Numbered from the stretch's first letter, positions 1-12,091 are shown. The stretch: DNA of 25,097 nucleotides from Choristocarpus tenellus KU-1152 (GCA_964200185.2 CAXNAD020000191.1:1-25097); one strand, 5' to 3'. The notes: generated from the letters alone by a model not told the origin. Program-made: numbers and translations.

Positions 1-1226
1 GGTTGACGCCGCCTCTGGTATGAAGATTGACCTCTACGTACATACGTACCGCCTCTAACATGAAAGATGATCACGAGATCGGCTCAACATAGTGACAGCG
101 TGGTGACAGACCTTGCTTACTAAGCGTGCCAAAATTACCCGATAATAACAGTCATTAAAGTTAAAAATATATACGAAGTAAAAGCTTCGCATGTATGTAT
201 AGTATGAAATATGTGTTCGTTCTTCTTTTTCGACTTAGTTTTTTGATGGATGTGACCTATCTATCCCTTCTTGTACAAACCATCCTCCATAGTATGCTCC
301 ATCCTCAATTTTGGTGATTGGCTGTTAGGTGGGACATCATTTATTTCAATCAATAGCAGTATTAGTATGGAGTTGGACAATAAAGAAGAGGAGCAGAGTG
401 GTAGCTCTAAGTGTGTGTAGTATGTAGAAAATGTACAGACAATTACCAGATGATGTCAGCCATGAAACAACATACATCCAGGCAAAGACCACAAAGGAAA
501 AAGTACTGCACCTAAAAAAATACCATCATGCAGTAACAACTATCAGACAGAGAGAGTCATTCATCACGAACAATCGTTTTTTCTACATAAAAAAGAGTTT
601 GTAGAGATGCAAGGCGGTAGGGAGCAACCATCGAGAGTGAGATCGGAAAGCTGAGAACGTTTAGGTCGAGTATATTATCATCCTGTAGTGGGGATGAAAC
701 TCTTTTTGAACTCCTTCCCCTTAATCAAGTGTTACTGTTGAAATAGTCGCATGGCAACAAGAGTGAAAAGTATAAGAAGACACTCACAAGGAGAACACAA
801 ACCAAAACCAAAAAAGAAATCAACACAAGTAACACAGACTGTGTAACTTGGGATCACAATTGCAGTTTCTCGGTCTCATGGCTGCTACGTGACCCAAGCA
901 GTCAGTGTGTGAGGCTGGGTGACTTGCTGTCGACAGCAAACAACCCTGAAAAGAATAAAAAATACAAAAAAGCATTCAAGTGAGATACACCACCATTGAC
1001 GCACCAGTCAATGAGAGAGCTTCTACTATACTATACTGTATCCAGTGTCCCATGCAACCAGATAAAAACCCATCCATAAACTTATGTCCAAGGCAAAGGC
1101 AGCGTTGTGGGGTCTACACCCATGGTGCAGATTATCTAAAATATAGAACTATGAGTGGGTTGTGCTGCAACTTGCCATAATCGCACTACTTCATCACAGA
1201 GTATTTTATCTACTATGTTGGTACTC
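1..1226. other. Gene-poor flank
   Basis: Apart from the short frame at 431-604, nothing could be assigned. The first 65 bases contain an imperfect direct repeat of about 17 bp (CCGCCTCTGGTATGAA at 9-24 and CCGCCTCTAACATGAA at 50-65), spaced 41 bp. An open frame at 980-1180 has no recognisable content. Confidence 0.5.
431..604 (+). CDS. Short open frame, 57 codons, unrecognised
   Basis: An ATG-to-TAG frame reading MYRQLPDDVSHETTYIQAKT at its start and ending in FYIKKSL. It is Lys- and Thr-rich, with no Cys, and is preceded by an in-frame TAG two codons upstream. The composition is protein-like, but the underlying DNA is A-rich, which by itself favours Lys codons. No domain is recognised and no partner exon was found. 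Confidence 0.2.
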   Translation: MYRQLPDDVSHETTYIQAKTTKEKVLHLKKYHHAVTTIRQRESFITNNRFFYIKKSL

Positions 1227-1527
1227 CTATCCAACCCGAGCATAGTCTCTTTTACTGCCATGGACCATACCAAATAGAAGAAAAACATCATATATACCTA
1301 GTAGAAATTCTTGCATTCCCTCTATAGAAGCTCTTGGCACTTCCACTGTTAATGACGTCCCATTAAAAACGAACTCGAAGAAGGTAGGTTTCATTGGGAA
1401 TGGCCATGTTGTACCATTCCCCTGTACACATTCATCAACCAAGATAGAAACTCTTTCAAAAAACAACTGACTCAACACAGGTCTGCCAGAGATAACATCT
1501 TTGAAACCCTTGACACCCTTGACTTGT
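1227..1527 (-). other. Unassigned open segment, possible exon downstream of the polyol dehydrogenase
   Basis: One minus-strand frame stays open for about 100 codons and contains protein-like sequence such as GTTWPFPMKPTFFEFVFNGT. There is a possible acceptor before it (GTACAG near 1424) and a possible donor (CTAG then GTATAT near 1300). It has no ATG start in frame, and a second frame of the same strand (1472-1657) is also open. I recognise neither. It may be an exon of a separate minus-strand gene or a remnant of a mobile element; chance is possible. Confidence 0.2.
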
Positions 1528-1877
1528 CCTCAAAACTCAATTCACACAGGCACTCACAAAAAGCACAAAATTTCAAAGTGTTAACCACCAGAAGCCTATC
1601 AAGGATGCCATGCCTCCCCACCACATGTCTAACACTTCTCTGCCACATCCACCCCATGTCTTGGGGACAATCTACTGCCTGCTATCTATCTTTTCTTGGT
1701 TCAATTATCGTTATTATTATTGCTTGTCAATTCCAATTCATAAATCTTCCCTTCAGTAAGCACCATCACCTTGATACAAACAATAAGAAGGACCATCATG
1801 GTGTATGCATTTCATCACTTCCCCCTCTTGAGAGAACCACCACCCAGTGGAACAGGTGGGTTTCCAAGCTTGTTGGT

Positions 1878-4800
1878 CTAGTGCTGAGTCTTGGGTGTAG
1901 TGCCAACAAAACGCTTGCTGTCATCCACAAGGCTCCTCACGCTCTCAACAAGATCAGGATAGCTACAGAATAAGGGGTGGACACACACATCAGAACATAC
2001 ATAACAAAGTTGATGCTGAGGTCAGAGAGAGAGTGGTGAATGGCTTGCCAACAAAAATAATAATATTCTGTACACATAGGGTGTGAAAGTTACCTCTTGT
2101 TGGACTTCATACAAAAATATATATATAAAAAGGGAAGTAGTCCAGTACAAAATGTGTTGCAATACGATAGTATGTTAATGCATGCACTACTACTCACCTA
2201 AGTCCTGCAAGGCGAACAAGACGCGCCTCCACTTTGCCAGGCCTTGGCTGACTCTCCAGGTAGTTGTGGGCAACCTGGGTGTTGAAGAGAAACGTTCAAA
2301 CCAGAAAAAATAACATCCTTAGTATGTTCAGACCAACACAAACAAACACTACAATGACTAATGACTATGAATGACAAATGATTACTATTGCAAACACTTA
2401 TGAGACTAATGTCCACTTATCTCAGGACTATTGTATCGCATGAGATTATCACAAATTGAAAAATGACAAGTCCTTTATACCAATGGTCACATAGCACAAG
2501 TTCTCATGTCATTAGAACAGCACTAAAGTGATTATTATTATAATTATTATTACTATTATACACCTTGAGACGGGTATTCCATCGGTTTGCAACTCCGCCT
2601 GCCAATACTCTCCCAGTAGTGTCTTTCACAGTGTCAAACCGCTTCAGGGACTTGCTCGCATAGTCCAGTAGTATTCCACACACCTGCACATAACACATAA
2701 CATGTAACACACAGGCACACAAAGTAGGTGAGAAGAGTTGGAATGAATCAATCCGCAATGTACTCTAAATAATACAGTTGATTAATGATTATTGATTAAT
2801 GATTAATGGTGTAGACATCAGTTTTGATTAGTATCTTTATTGCTGTATTAGTACTGGGTTCACCGATAATCCTCATAAATAAAATAGGAATGACAACAAA
2901 AATGGCGAGGTTTCCACAGATACTCCTTGTACCATTAACCCCAATAAAAAAGGTGATAACACCCACATGAGATGTAAACATAAACAACAGGAGTAACAAA
3001 AAACAACCCTAACCCTAACCCTTGTCACATCACAAGGACAGGATACCACACCATGTTCTTAAATTAAATAAAATATAACAATTGTAGTAATAGCTTGAAT
3101 CTACAACTCACAGCCATCAGCACTTACAAACATAAGGTAAGATAAGCAACTGATTCAATTCACCAGTCAAATTTGAATGAGACATAATAAGCAATGGATA
3201 CTTTACTACACCCACACTCTCATTTCATAATATAAATAATACAACTGAACCATTGTGTAAGACCAAAACATTGGTTAACATGTTAAAAATAAAATACTCA
3301 AGGGGGAAACAATTCCAAACTTAGGGTTAGGGTTAGGATCAATAGTTACCACCATCACGTACACCAATAGTGGATTTGTCACACCTATTAATAGATACAC
3401 TAGCAGTAGATATTAGTAGTAGATCCAGTGAAGAGGACACCTCACCTCATCATCAGTGGTTACACCATGTGCATGTCGAATAACCTCTATGTCATGTTCC
3501 CAAAGAATCAACAGCAGGCGGGCAACTGCCCAGTTCCATATTTGTGCCTGTGTTACATTACACATAATACACACCGGTTGGACAAGCGGGATCAGTTAGT
3601 CATCAGTGCACCCCCAAGAAATGCTACCCACTAACCATAACCCTAGTACCTCCTGAATGAAGAATGTAACAGTCCATAGACCTCTCTAGAGGTTTTCTGG
3701 GGTTTTAAGGTGACTTCACTATATTAGATGGTAACACATTGACCAATCAGTACACAGTACAACACACCAAATCGGATTGGAACCATTCTCACATGGGCAA
3801 ACACTTTGGGTGTAAACAGAGTGAACAACATCAATATCAACAAACAAGGCTATTAGTGTAGTAACACAGTTTCAGATAATCTTGTGAGTTACACCTGGCG
3901 GTACCAATGGTGTGTCTCTCTCTCAATGCTGCCATCTATCAAATGGGTTAGGGTTAAGGTACCTGTAAAATACAGCGATTCATTTATCAAAAATGTTCTT
4001 ACTACAAAATGCAAGAGATCACTATGGTAGTGTCTAAGTAGGGTATACCTGCAAATCAGCGGGAGCATCTTTGTGTGTCAAAAGAGGATGGTCACCGGGA
4101 TGGTCACCTTCCTCCTCCCTGAATGGGTTTATTTGATTATTTGATGTAAGGGTTAGGGATAGGACCAGGGTTAAAAAAATCAGTACAAAGAACTTGCTCG
4201 CATGATCCTCATACTGAACTTGGTGCTGAAAAGATGCTGAACTTATAAAGTACCAACTTTATACTTCAGAGTACCAATGTAGTACTTAACATAGGTACAC
4301 ACATAGACAAGAAGATGATCAGCATCACAGCACAAGATCAAACTTCAAACATCTTCATGAAGCTGAAGGGTTATGTTACATGTACCATCATACACTACCT
4401 AGTACTTACCACTATCAACAATACCAGTACCAATACCAATAATAATAATGATAATAATAAAAATACCAGTACCAATAATAATAATAATAATACCAGACCA
4501 ATACCAATACCCATACCTGGCATTTGCAAGTATCAATAACAATACCAATAATAATAATAATAACAATAACACTAACACATACCAATAATAATAATAACAC
4601 ATACCAATAACAATTCCAATAATAATAATAACAATAACAGTAACACATACCGATACCAATACAAAGTACAAAACAAGTGTCACTTAATTCAAGTGTTAGA
4701 TAAACTCTTCAAGAAGGGGTTCAGTTTTGACCCTTCTGAGTTTTGAAACCATTTTGAACCATGCACAATATACATATTCAGTATACAATGTAGACCATAC

Positions 4801-7800
4801 CCATACACAAAAAGTTAACACCTCTTTACCTTAGGAGTGTCCGTAGAAGAATAGCAATGATACAGCAATGATATGTAACCATTTGGTAGCAAAAAGCAGC
4901 CTTCAGAGTGCTCAAAGCACATACACCACATGGTCAGTCATAGGGCCCCTTATAAATAAATGATAACCTTTTTGACCTGGTACCACTCCGCTCACTATCA
5001 AACCCTAACTCTATCAGAAACACTTTACAAACTCTAGACAGAAATATGCCATAGGTAAGGTAAGGTAAGGTAAGGCAAGGAACTTCTTAGGAAAAAAACA
5101 TATAGTCAGGTCAAGTAGAGAGGGGGTGAGGGAGGAATGGTGACTATAGTATACCTGCAGAGAGTCATGAAGGCAAGTGTGGTGTGCATTCCATTAACCA
5201 TGGTGATCTTTCTTCTACAGAAGTAGTTAGCTTCACCATATGTCATTGGAACCTTCACATTAGAACCAGCAAAAGCTGGGAGAGGGGCTGTGGGTGGGGG
5301 CTGCAGAATAACCACCTGTCGTATGACATCATAATGACATCAGAGCATCATGACATGGACATGGACATGAGAACGCCAAGGGCAGCATGCATTGCAAGAG
5401 TCAAGTTAGGGTTAGGGTTTAGAAAGGAGAGAAAGCTGTTAGTCAATAGTGTGTTGGGTTTAGGGTTAAAGTTGTATTTCGTATCATACATATCATTGGC
5501 ATGCCAGGTTAGTTTAGGGCCAAGTCTTATTTCTTGTTTGCAGCAAAAATAAGGCTAACTGTTGATTCCTCAACACAGAGGTGTTTCCCTCTACACTCCA
5601 TCATCCTAGCTCAAGGTCTATTTATAGTTTTTCATCTCACCTCTCCAACGTGAGGCTCAGCGAACACCTTGATGTTGGCTCCTTCCACCTCCCTGCCTGT
5701 ACAGATCCTGTCCACCTTCATTTGACATCATTCATTGGTCAGCAACAAAAACCAAATACCACACACAAGAAATCTAGTCAACTATTAATACCTATGTCTT
5801 GTCTCACTATAAGCAGATACAGTGTTCACTACAATCTGGTCACATAAAGTTAAATACATTAAATAAAGTTAAAACTAATACAGTACGTACCATGCAGGTT
5901 CACTACAATCTGGTCACATAAAGTTAAATACATTAAATAAAGTTAAAACTAATACAGTACGTACCATGCAGGTTCACTACAATCTGGTCACATAAAGTTA
6001 AATACATTAAATAAAGTTAAGACTAATACAGTACGTACCATGCAGGTTCACTACAATCTGGTCACATAAAGTTAAATACATTAAATAAAGTTTAAACTAA
6101 TACAGTACGTACCATGCAGGTGACTACCTTGGCTTTCTTCTCCAACTTCTCTCCCAGCTCTTCAACCATCCTGCACACACCATCATTGTTGAATGAGGGA
6201 GGAAACAATGATGTCAATGGATTACATGGATGGTATCAACATCCATCATCAATCAACATCCATCATCAATACAGTGATTCCTTGCGTCACGGTTTGTACA
6301 CTTGTACACAAACTTGAGAAGCACAACTGTGTAGTCAACTCAATGCAAACCAGGTCATGATCTATTCACCCCATGTGTCAATTAATAGTACTTCATACAC
6401 ACTATGAACACACAGTATTACTTGACAAGATTGATAACATGATAGATAACACAGGAGTGTAATCAACAGCATAATTAACATAATAAATTCATACGCACCC
6501 TTTTTCACAACAATACTTGGGAAGAACTAACCCCAACCCTACCCTAACACATTTCCACCTACCCATGGTCGTTTTCGCATCCATAGATGTACTTCATAGT
6601 CTCCTCAGATACTTCATCCGGGAAATGTGGCAAAATGACTCTGTGCATCACCTGTAAACAGAAAAGCATACAGTTGTAATATTAATCGTCCAATCAAAAC
6701 ACACCCTCAGTGAACAAACACTCACGTTTACAGTTACAGTTTTAATCGTCCAATCAAAACACAACCTTAGTGAACAAAAACACAGTTAGTGAACAAAGAC
6801 TCACTTAGTGAACAAACACACACTTAGTGAACACTCACGTGCCAGGAACTGCCTCACCGCTGTAGTATTACTGTACTACTATATTAGTATTACTTACAAA
6901 CTTGTAAGACTAGCCAATTAGATTTGATTGCCATTATGGATCATTTGCTACCATCTTACTAGTACATAGTTAACATCATTAGTATTACTTACATCTATCT
7001 CTATCATCTCTCTCATCCTCCCTCTATCCCTCTATCTCTTTCATCCTCCCTCTATCCCTCTATCCCTATCCCTAACCCTCTCTGTGGCATGTGACCTTCG
7101 TGGTGGTGCTCATGACTGCCACAGCGTAGTATATATCCTAGCATATATCTATATAGCACACACATATATAGTATATATCCTAGCATATATATATATAGCA
7201 CACATATATATAGCATATATCCTAGCATATATTTATGGCATATATCTTAAAAACACCTCTTCTGGTGCAATCACTACTAATTCACAACTGTTTAAGCACT
7301 GCCTGAAGCTTGTTACATGCATATTCCTCCATGTTCCTCCATGTTCAACAAATAATTTTACATATTGTGTACAAAGCAATGACTGCACTACACTCCAGTG
7401 TTAATTAAAGTTACCACAACTTATGCTAATAGTTAGATGTTGAAGTACATCTCACCGGTCCAAGAGAAGTTGTTATCGTATCGGCCATGGCCAACACCTT
7501 CCCCTGCAGAACTGGATCTATTGAGCACACAAACACCTTTGTTCCTGGAGCATGAAGGTCTTCCGGCAGCTGCTCCACACTTGTCACGAGCTTAACCCCC
7601 TCCAGAGATGACTTAAACCATTGAGGAAAGGCATGGGCAAGGATGAAACATGATGGGATCCCAGAAATGTGGTCATAACAAGAGGATGGGACAATCAATA
7701 GAGCTACTTGAACATTCCATTAAAAAAATATATACTCTCCCCGTAAGTTGTCACACCTTAAGTAGTCATGCCTTAAATAGTCATATTGTTGTGCACTATT

Positions 7801-10763
7801 GAGGGTGACTGACCTTTCCATTGACATAGAAGTTGACATACTCGTGTCCTTCCTTCACAAGGGTCTCATAGTCTCCAAACGGACCATCCACCAGGACTAT
7901 GGGGCGCCCAGACTGTCATGTGTAGCAGCGAAACATTGCTAGTCATCATCAGCAGGGAAGAGTCATATTTCAAAACATCTAGAAGAACATGTGGCTAGAG
8001 TGTTGTAGATGTGGAATGTAACACGTAAGGCATGGACAAGAGGGTGTACAAGACTAGCATAGGACATTGAACATATCTTCACCAATAGTAATTAAAAAAA
8101 TCATAAAGCAACCCTAACCCTAACGCTAACCCTAATGCTACCAATAAAAAATTCTAATAATGATTCAATAGGGTCACCCTAACATAACCAACCACACCAC
8201 AACAATTCATATCACACAGTATCAGGTACTTCAAGACTACCATAATTATCACTCTCATAATCTACATCAATCTCATCAATCTCAAGAGTACAAATGATCA
8301 CTTCAAGCACTTCCTTACTGCTGCCATGGCGGGAGACAACAGTCCCATCCCCAGACGTCCACAGCCAAAGTGAACATGTAGTCGGGTCAGAGGTGCGACC
8401 TTTTCCTCATGTGCTGCAGCCTCAGCTTCCATGTGAATCAAGTTAGCACGCTGACCCCTGTAGAGTCAATCAATATCCGTTTGATACCAGACCACTTTGT
8501 TAGATATTAGATACTAGAAATTAGATTTTAGTTGTTAGATATTAGAAACCGAGAGGCACAAAATAACACTGTTAACTAGTTTACAGCAGTAGTGATGTAT
8601 GGTATTAATGGTATTAGGTGGGAAAAGGCAAGTTACAATACTGGTACAGTACCATACTCCAAAGTTGTTAGCGGTTGTATGTTGTGTATGTATGTTGTGT
8701 ATGTATGTTGTGTAACACACAAACGTTGTACAAGAAGTAACCATGAAATATACTATACAATACTGATTCACATTCATCAAGACATTCAGAGCATTGAAAG
8801 GTAGCTCAACACAGTAACTGATGTAACTGATGTAAGTATACTGGTTGCAAAAAAAGGGAAAACAATAGTGGAAACAGAGAGAATTAACTCTACACAAAAT
8901 TAGATCACCACAGCAACCCCACCGCACCAAATAGCTACCAATTTGAAAAAGACCTAACGCTGAGTCACTTCCGAGCATTCATGTCATTATCCACGGAGAG
9001 ATGATGTAGGTTCACATAGCCTCGGGACTTTTCCACAGGAATATTCTGGAAATGGAAAAGGTCATGCAGTCCTCCATCAGTCCATATACCAAAGACCTTC
9101 GACCAAAAACGCAAGGACTGATGGAGACAGGCGTCATCCAACCTTGCCAGAAACAAGTTGTTAAAATGTTAAGGGCATTTCCATCAAGCAGTGTGGGCAT
9201 GAATGACCTCTTCGGTGTCCTCTTCATGAGGTATAAGCAGGTCTATCTAGGTCTATCTGCAAGAACACTCCTGTAACACCCTAAATGCAAAATCGTTGAA
9301 GGCCCACATATTGTGGTTGCATTGCTAGCTTGGACGCTCGTTAGGATAGAATAGGATAGGGTTAGGGATAGCGAAAGCTGAGAGTGCTTCCATTGCCTCA
9401 CAAATGTACACAGCACTGAAATACACCACTGTGGACTGAACTCCGAGATTCTTCCCTGCATGCTGATTATCTTAATATATTCTTGCGCATGATCTATTTG
9501 CACACACTCTCACACAGGCCTCAATACTTGACCACACTTTCACGATACTCACACAGGCATGAACCGTGCGTGTGCAGACGTCATGAGATGAGTAACGGCA
9601 GATATCTCTCCCTTAGCCCCACGGTGGTATCCTTGTCTGAATCGACTATAGCTGATACGGTAGGCCGTGATGGCGTCCATGACCTGTTTCAGTTCAGCGG
9701 TGGGTAGAGCGTATTGAGCTGTAGGCATGGAGTGGGGATTAGCACGTGCAATTCCCTACTCCGAGCAAACATTGCATTGCCACATGGTTTGACTTACTAC
9801 ACTTGGTACGGTTAGTCCCCCTGCATGTAAACGTAGTACACTACGTATGCAATGATTGATCTATTTCCCAAGGGTGCTGTGATTAGAAAATGGATATGTA
9901 TAGAAGCGACAAACAATAGATAGGGGGTAAGAAGTAACACCCTTTGCATAGAATCTCACGTAGAATCTCTGCGTAGTTCGAATCTGGGAGACCCTTCCTT
10001 CACCAGGCCATGGGTTTGAAATCCTTCTTATACGTCGAAAATCAATTAGCTGATATGTTGTGGGATCAGAACGACAAAGCGGAAATCTCGCAAGGAATGG
10101 TGATACCAGCGAGGGGCGCTAATATCAAATCGTTGGCTGTATTCTAGCAAATCCATCGATATTTGAATCTCTTTTTGAGGTTTCATGCGTCAATGGCACC
10201 GAAAACAACGATCGCCGAGTGTTCAGGATCAATGTCCGATTGGGGCAGTCAGTCTGATACGTACATGGGTGACAGAGCTCGACAGGTTGAAGAAGGTCTC
10301 CTCCTGCAGAGCTTCCTCGTCGATCGCAGGCATATCAGGTTCGACATGGAATTGGTCAGTCTCCCCCTTTGCTCCTTGGGGCTTTCCCGCTCTGAAGTTC
10401 CGGTATGTCTGGCGGTAATGGGTAATCCTGCAGTAAACGCATCAAAGGAAGAGGCATGCCCATGTACACATTGACACGAAGGTTCCATTTCAGCCCACCA
10501 GACAGCAACACCTTGTAATCGCGAGGTACCAATTACAAAATACTAATCTTATACGAGGCGCATACTAGCTGAGGCATAGAAATATGAGCGATCTTGGTTC
10601 CGGGACGAGTGGGTGGAGAGTTGACAGAGAAATATGCCTGGAAATGTTGAATTCGTTGATGCAAGTCTCTCACTCACGCCTCACTATCCACACCAGGCAC
10701 ACAGGGTGCGCCGAGTGGGCTTTTCCCAGCCCCTACGCTGCTTATGGGTGGACCAGATGCCAT
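1878..10763 (-). CDS. Polyol-specific long-chain dehydrogenase (mannitol dehydrogenase-like), 16 exons, 607 aa
   Basis: Predicted NAD(P)-dependent oxidoreductase of the mannitol dehydrogenase superfamily, interconverting a sugar alcohol (mannitol or its 1-phosphate) and the keto-sugar; exact substrate unknown. Seen in the spliced protein: a dinucleotide-binding motif HFGCGRLGMG at residues 227-236, like the HFGAGNIGRG of MtlD; a C-E-N-D-H segment at 354-358, matching the family's C-[DE]-N; VDRI at 379-382, as in the classic mannitol dehydrogenase signature; and K439, N444, H447 in KITMVNGMH, the same K-x4-N-x2-H spacing as the catalytic Lys, Asn and His of mannitol 2-dehydrogenase. These four motifs in order make the family secure. 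MtlD proteins are about 380 residues and mannitol 2-dehydrogenases about 490; here some 220 residues precede the Rossmann motif and are unrecognised. No signal peptide or membrane segment is evident, so cytosolic is likely. The start at 10763 is an AAAAGATGG context. The stop is TAG at 1878-1880. Confidence 0.88.
3005..3021. repeat. Interstitial telomere-like CCCTAA tract
   Basis: Nearly three CCCTAA units in the intron at 2684-3445. A TTAGGG tract of similar length in the opposite orientation lies in the same intron at 3321-3337. Confidence 0.9.
4415..4665. repeat. Compound AAT/AAC/ACCAAT microsatellite
   Basis: About 250 bp of interrupted AAT, AAC and ATACCAAT repeats inside the intron at 4119-5154 of the polyol dehydrogenase gene. 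The open frames of Tyr/Cys or Asn/Thr runs across it are artefacts of the repeat. Confidence 0.9.
5053..5080. repeat. GGTAA pentamer repeat
   Basis: Four to five tandem AGGTA units followed by a GGCAAGG variant, in the intron at 4119-5154. On the plus strand each unit looks like a splice donor, but the gene is read from the minus strand. Confidence 0.85.
5824..6119. repeat. 74-bp minisatellite, four copies, spanning a 5' splice site
   Basis: Four head-to-tail units start at 5824, 5898, 5972 and 6046. The first two are identical; the third and fourth each differ by about one base. The array fills about 290 of the 397 bp of the intron at 5716-6112. Each unit ends with TACGTACCATGCAG, which on the minus strand is the last bases of the exon at 6113-6170 plus its GTACGT donor. 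Thus the real donor (starting 6112) has three exact copies downstream in the transcript, at 6038, 5964 and 5890. Confidence 0.95.
6682..6837. repeat. 60-bp duplication plus short TTAGTGAACAAA repeats
   Basis: TTAATCGTCCAATCAAAACA occurs at 6682 and again at 6742, each followed by (T/C)AGTGAACAAA. Three further TTAGTGAACA copies follow (about 6785-6834). The block lies close to the 3' end of the intron at 6652-7455. Confidence 0.85.
6991..7083. repeat. CT-rich microsatellite (CTATC/CCTCCCTCTAT)
   Basis: A pyrimidine-rich tract of CTATC, CATCCTCCCTCTAT and CCCTA units that merges into a CCCTAACCCT telomere-like motif at its right end. It lies within the intron at 6652-7455. Confidence 0.8.
7127..7240. 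repeat. AT-rich TATATCCTAGCATATA repeats
   Basis: About four degenerate units of TATATCCTAGCATATA alternating with ATATAGCACACATATATA, rich in TATA steps. They lie within the intron at 6652-7455. Confidence 0.8.
8110..8135. repeat. Interstitial telomere-like CCCTAA tract with one variant unit
   Basis: About four CCCTAA units, one mutated to CGCTAA, in the intron at 7913-8318 of the polyol dehydrogenase gene. Confidence 0.9.
8677..8714. repeat. GTATGTTGTGTAT repeat, three copies
   Basis: Three tandem 12-bp units of GTATGTTGTGTA in the intron at 8458-8968. They account for part of a 147-codon minus-strand open frame that spans the intron. Confidence 0.85.
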
Positions 10764-12056
10764 CTTTTACAATTCCCTCCCCAGTGTTATGCCCAGGTCG
10801 TGCTCGTGGTTGGAGGTATGAATGCTGAGAGGATGATGGTGACGAGTGTGAGAGTTGAACCAGTAGCCCTAACCCTAGACATGGAATATCCAAATATCAT
10901 GTGTGTTGTTTTTTTGTATATTATTTTTTCTAAAAGAAATTATTCATTTTGGGAGGATGGACATCTGATATACAGTACAATCATGAAAGTGCGTAATATG
11001 TTACGCGTTCCTCTCTTCCTAGATAAGAAACGGTTTCCCACTATTTACCCCCACATACATACTTATACTTCTTATCATTCGACATGACATCACCACGTTC
11101 CTACCTAGGGATGTTAGTGTTGGAACGATGTGCTTACAAGATGTAACATAGGAACAACATATTTTGTCTTCACCACCTCTATTCTATTGTTTCTTACCAT
11201 TATCATCAGAAGCAACAGTAAACATACCAGCCACATCGTACCTGCATTGCATTTGAGGGTTACTCATGGGGGATATTTTCTTGGAGAGACAGTGCGTCAC
11301 TAAAATATTAAACAAAGGTAGTGAATTATCCACACATCAACTTCTTTGGTTAGAGGCGGTATCTCGGCGAATTGGACACCACCTTTCGTACCCATACAAT
11401 AACGATTATAATGTACCTTTTTTTTTTTTAATTATAATGTATAAGTTCTCTCTTCTCTTCTTCATTTATCTTGGTCAAAGCGTTGGTCTGAGTTGATGGA
11501 AGAAATGGTTCCTGGACCGTTGGAAGTTGATTTATTCCACATGTCCTCCTTGACTCATCTATTTAAATTGTGGAGGGGGCTGGGGGAGGTATGTCAGAGA
11601 CCGACTTCTATACCTGATATATCCTAAGAAAAAAAGGGTATGACTTAATGGTGAGGAATTAGAAGTAGTAGATACAGACGACAGTTCAGTAGCATCGTAA
11701 CGACCTCACGACAAATCTTCATCAAAAATTCAAAAGTCCTCACTTATCAATTTGTTGTGTGCTCTAGAAACAGTAGACCACTTTCTACAAACGACAAAGA
11801 GAAGGGAGTGAAGAGGAGATAAGCACTACAAGTAGTAATAGATACATATATATATCATGCTATTAGATGTTATCATCTAAACTGTTGAAAAAATATGTAA
11901 TATAACCACTTTGGGCACTGTGTTGGTGCACCTACTATAATATTGCAAATATAACATTATTTTGTAATCATTTTTGTTGTACACTATTTGTTAGGGATCT
12001 CGACCTGTGATCAGACACACTATGTTCAGAATCACTACCCACTACTAGGTACTGAC

Positions 12057-12091
12057 TACTAACTACTAACTACTAACTACTAACTACTAAC
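12057..12091 (+). repeat. TACTAAC heptamer array, five perfect copies
   Basis: Five contiguous TACTAAC units, followed by TACTACTATAG ending at 12102. TACTAAC is the optimal eukaryotic branch-point heptamer, and the AG at 12101-12102 lies 12 to 40 nt beyond the branch adenosines. It lies about 0.5 kb upstream of the COQ9 start codon, so it may belong to a 5' untranslated intron, or it may be a simple heptamer microsatellite. Confidence 0.9.

Larger units (their letters stand above)
1878..10763 (-). other. Exon map of the polyol dehydrogenase gene
   Basis: Exons in transcript order (plus-strand coordinates): 10678-10763, 10261-10427, 9553-9718, 8969-9142, 8319-8457, 7814-7912, 7456-7611, 6563-6651, 6113-6170, 5641-5715, 5155-5315, 4049-4118, 3446-3547, 2564-2683, 2198-2274, 1878-1962. 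They total 1824 nt (607 codons plus stop). Every intron is GT-AG, 202 to 1036 bp long, and every split codon closes. Exons 4 onward are tied together by family motifs. Exons 1-3 rest on phase, strong GTGAGT donors and repeat similarity between exons 2 and 3, so the first two exons are less certain. Most likely errors are the 3' site of exon 7 at 7611 and the donor of exon 2 at 10261. Confidence 0.8.

Noticed and set aside
1524-1973. 149-codon plus-strand open frame
   Set aside because: Its right end is antisense to the last exon of the dehydrogenase gene, and the remainder shows no family features.
8535-8978. 147-codon minus-strand open frame
   Set aside because: It spans the whole intron at 8458-8968, is Cys/Tyr/Thr-rich low-complexity sequence and includes a simple repeat; flanking exons splice cleanly around it.
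10163-10474. 103-codon plus-strand frame with a plausible ATG and donor
   Set aside because: It is antisense to exon 2 of the dehydrogenase; the minus-strand reading fits phase, splice sites and the duplicated motif.
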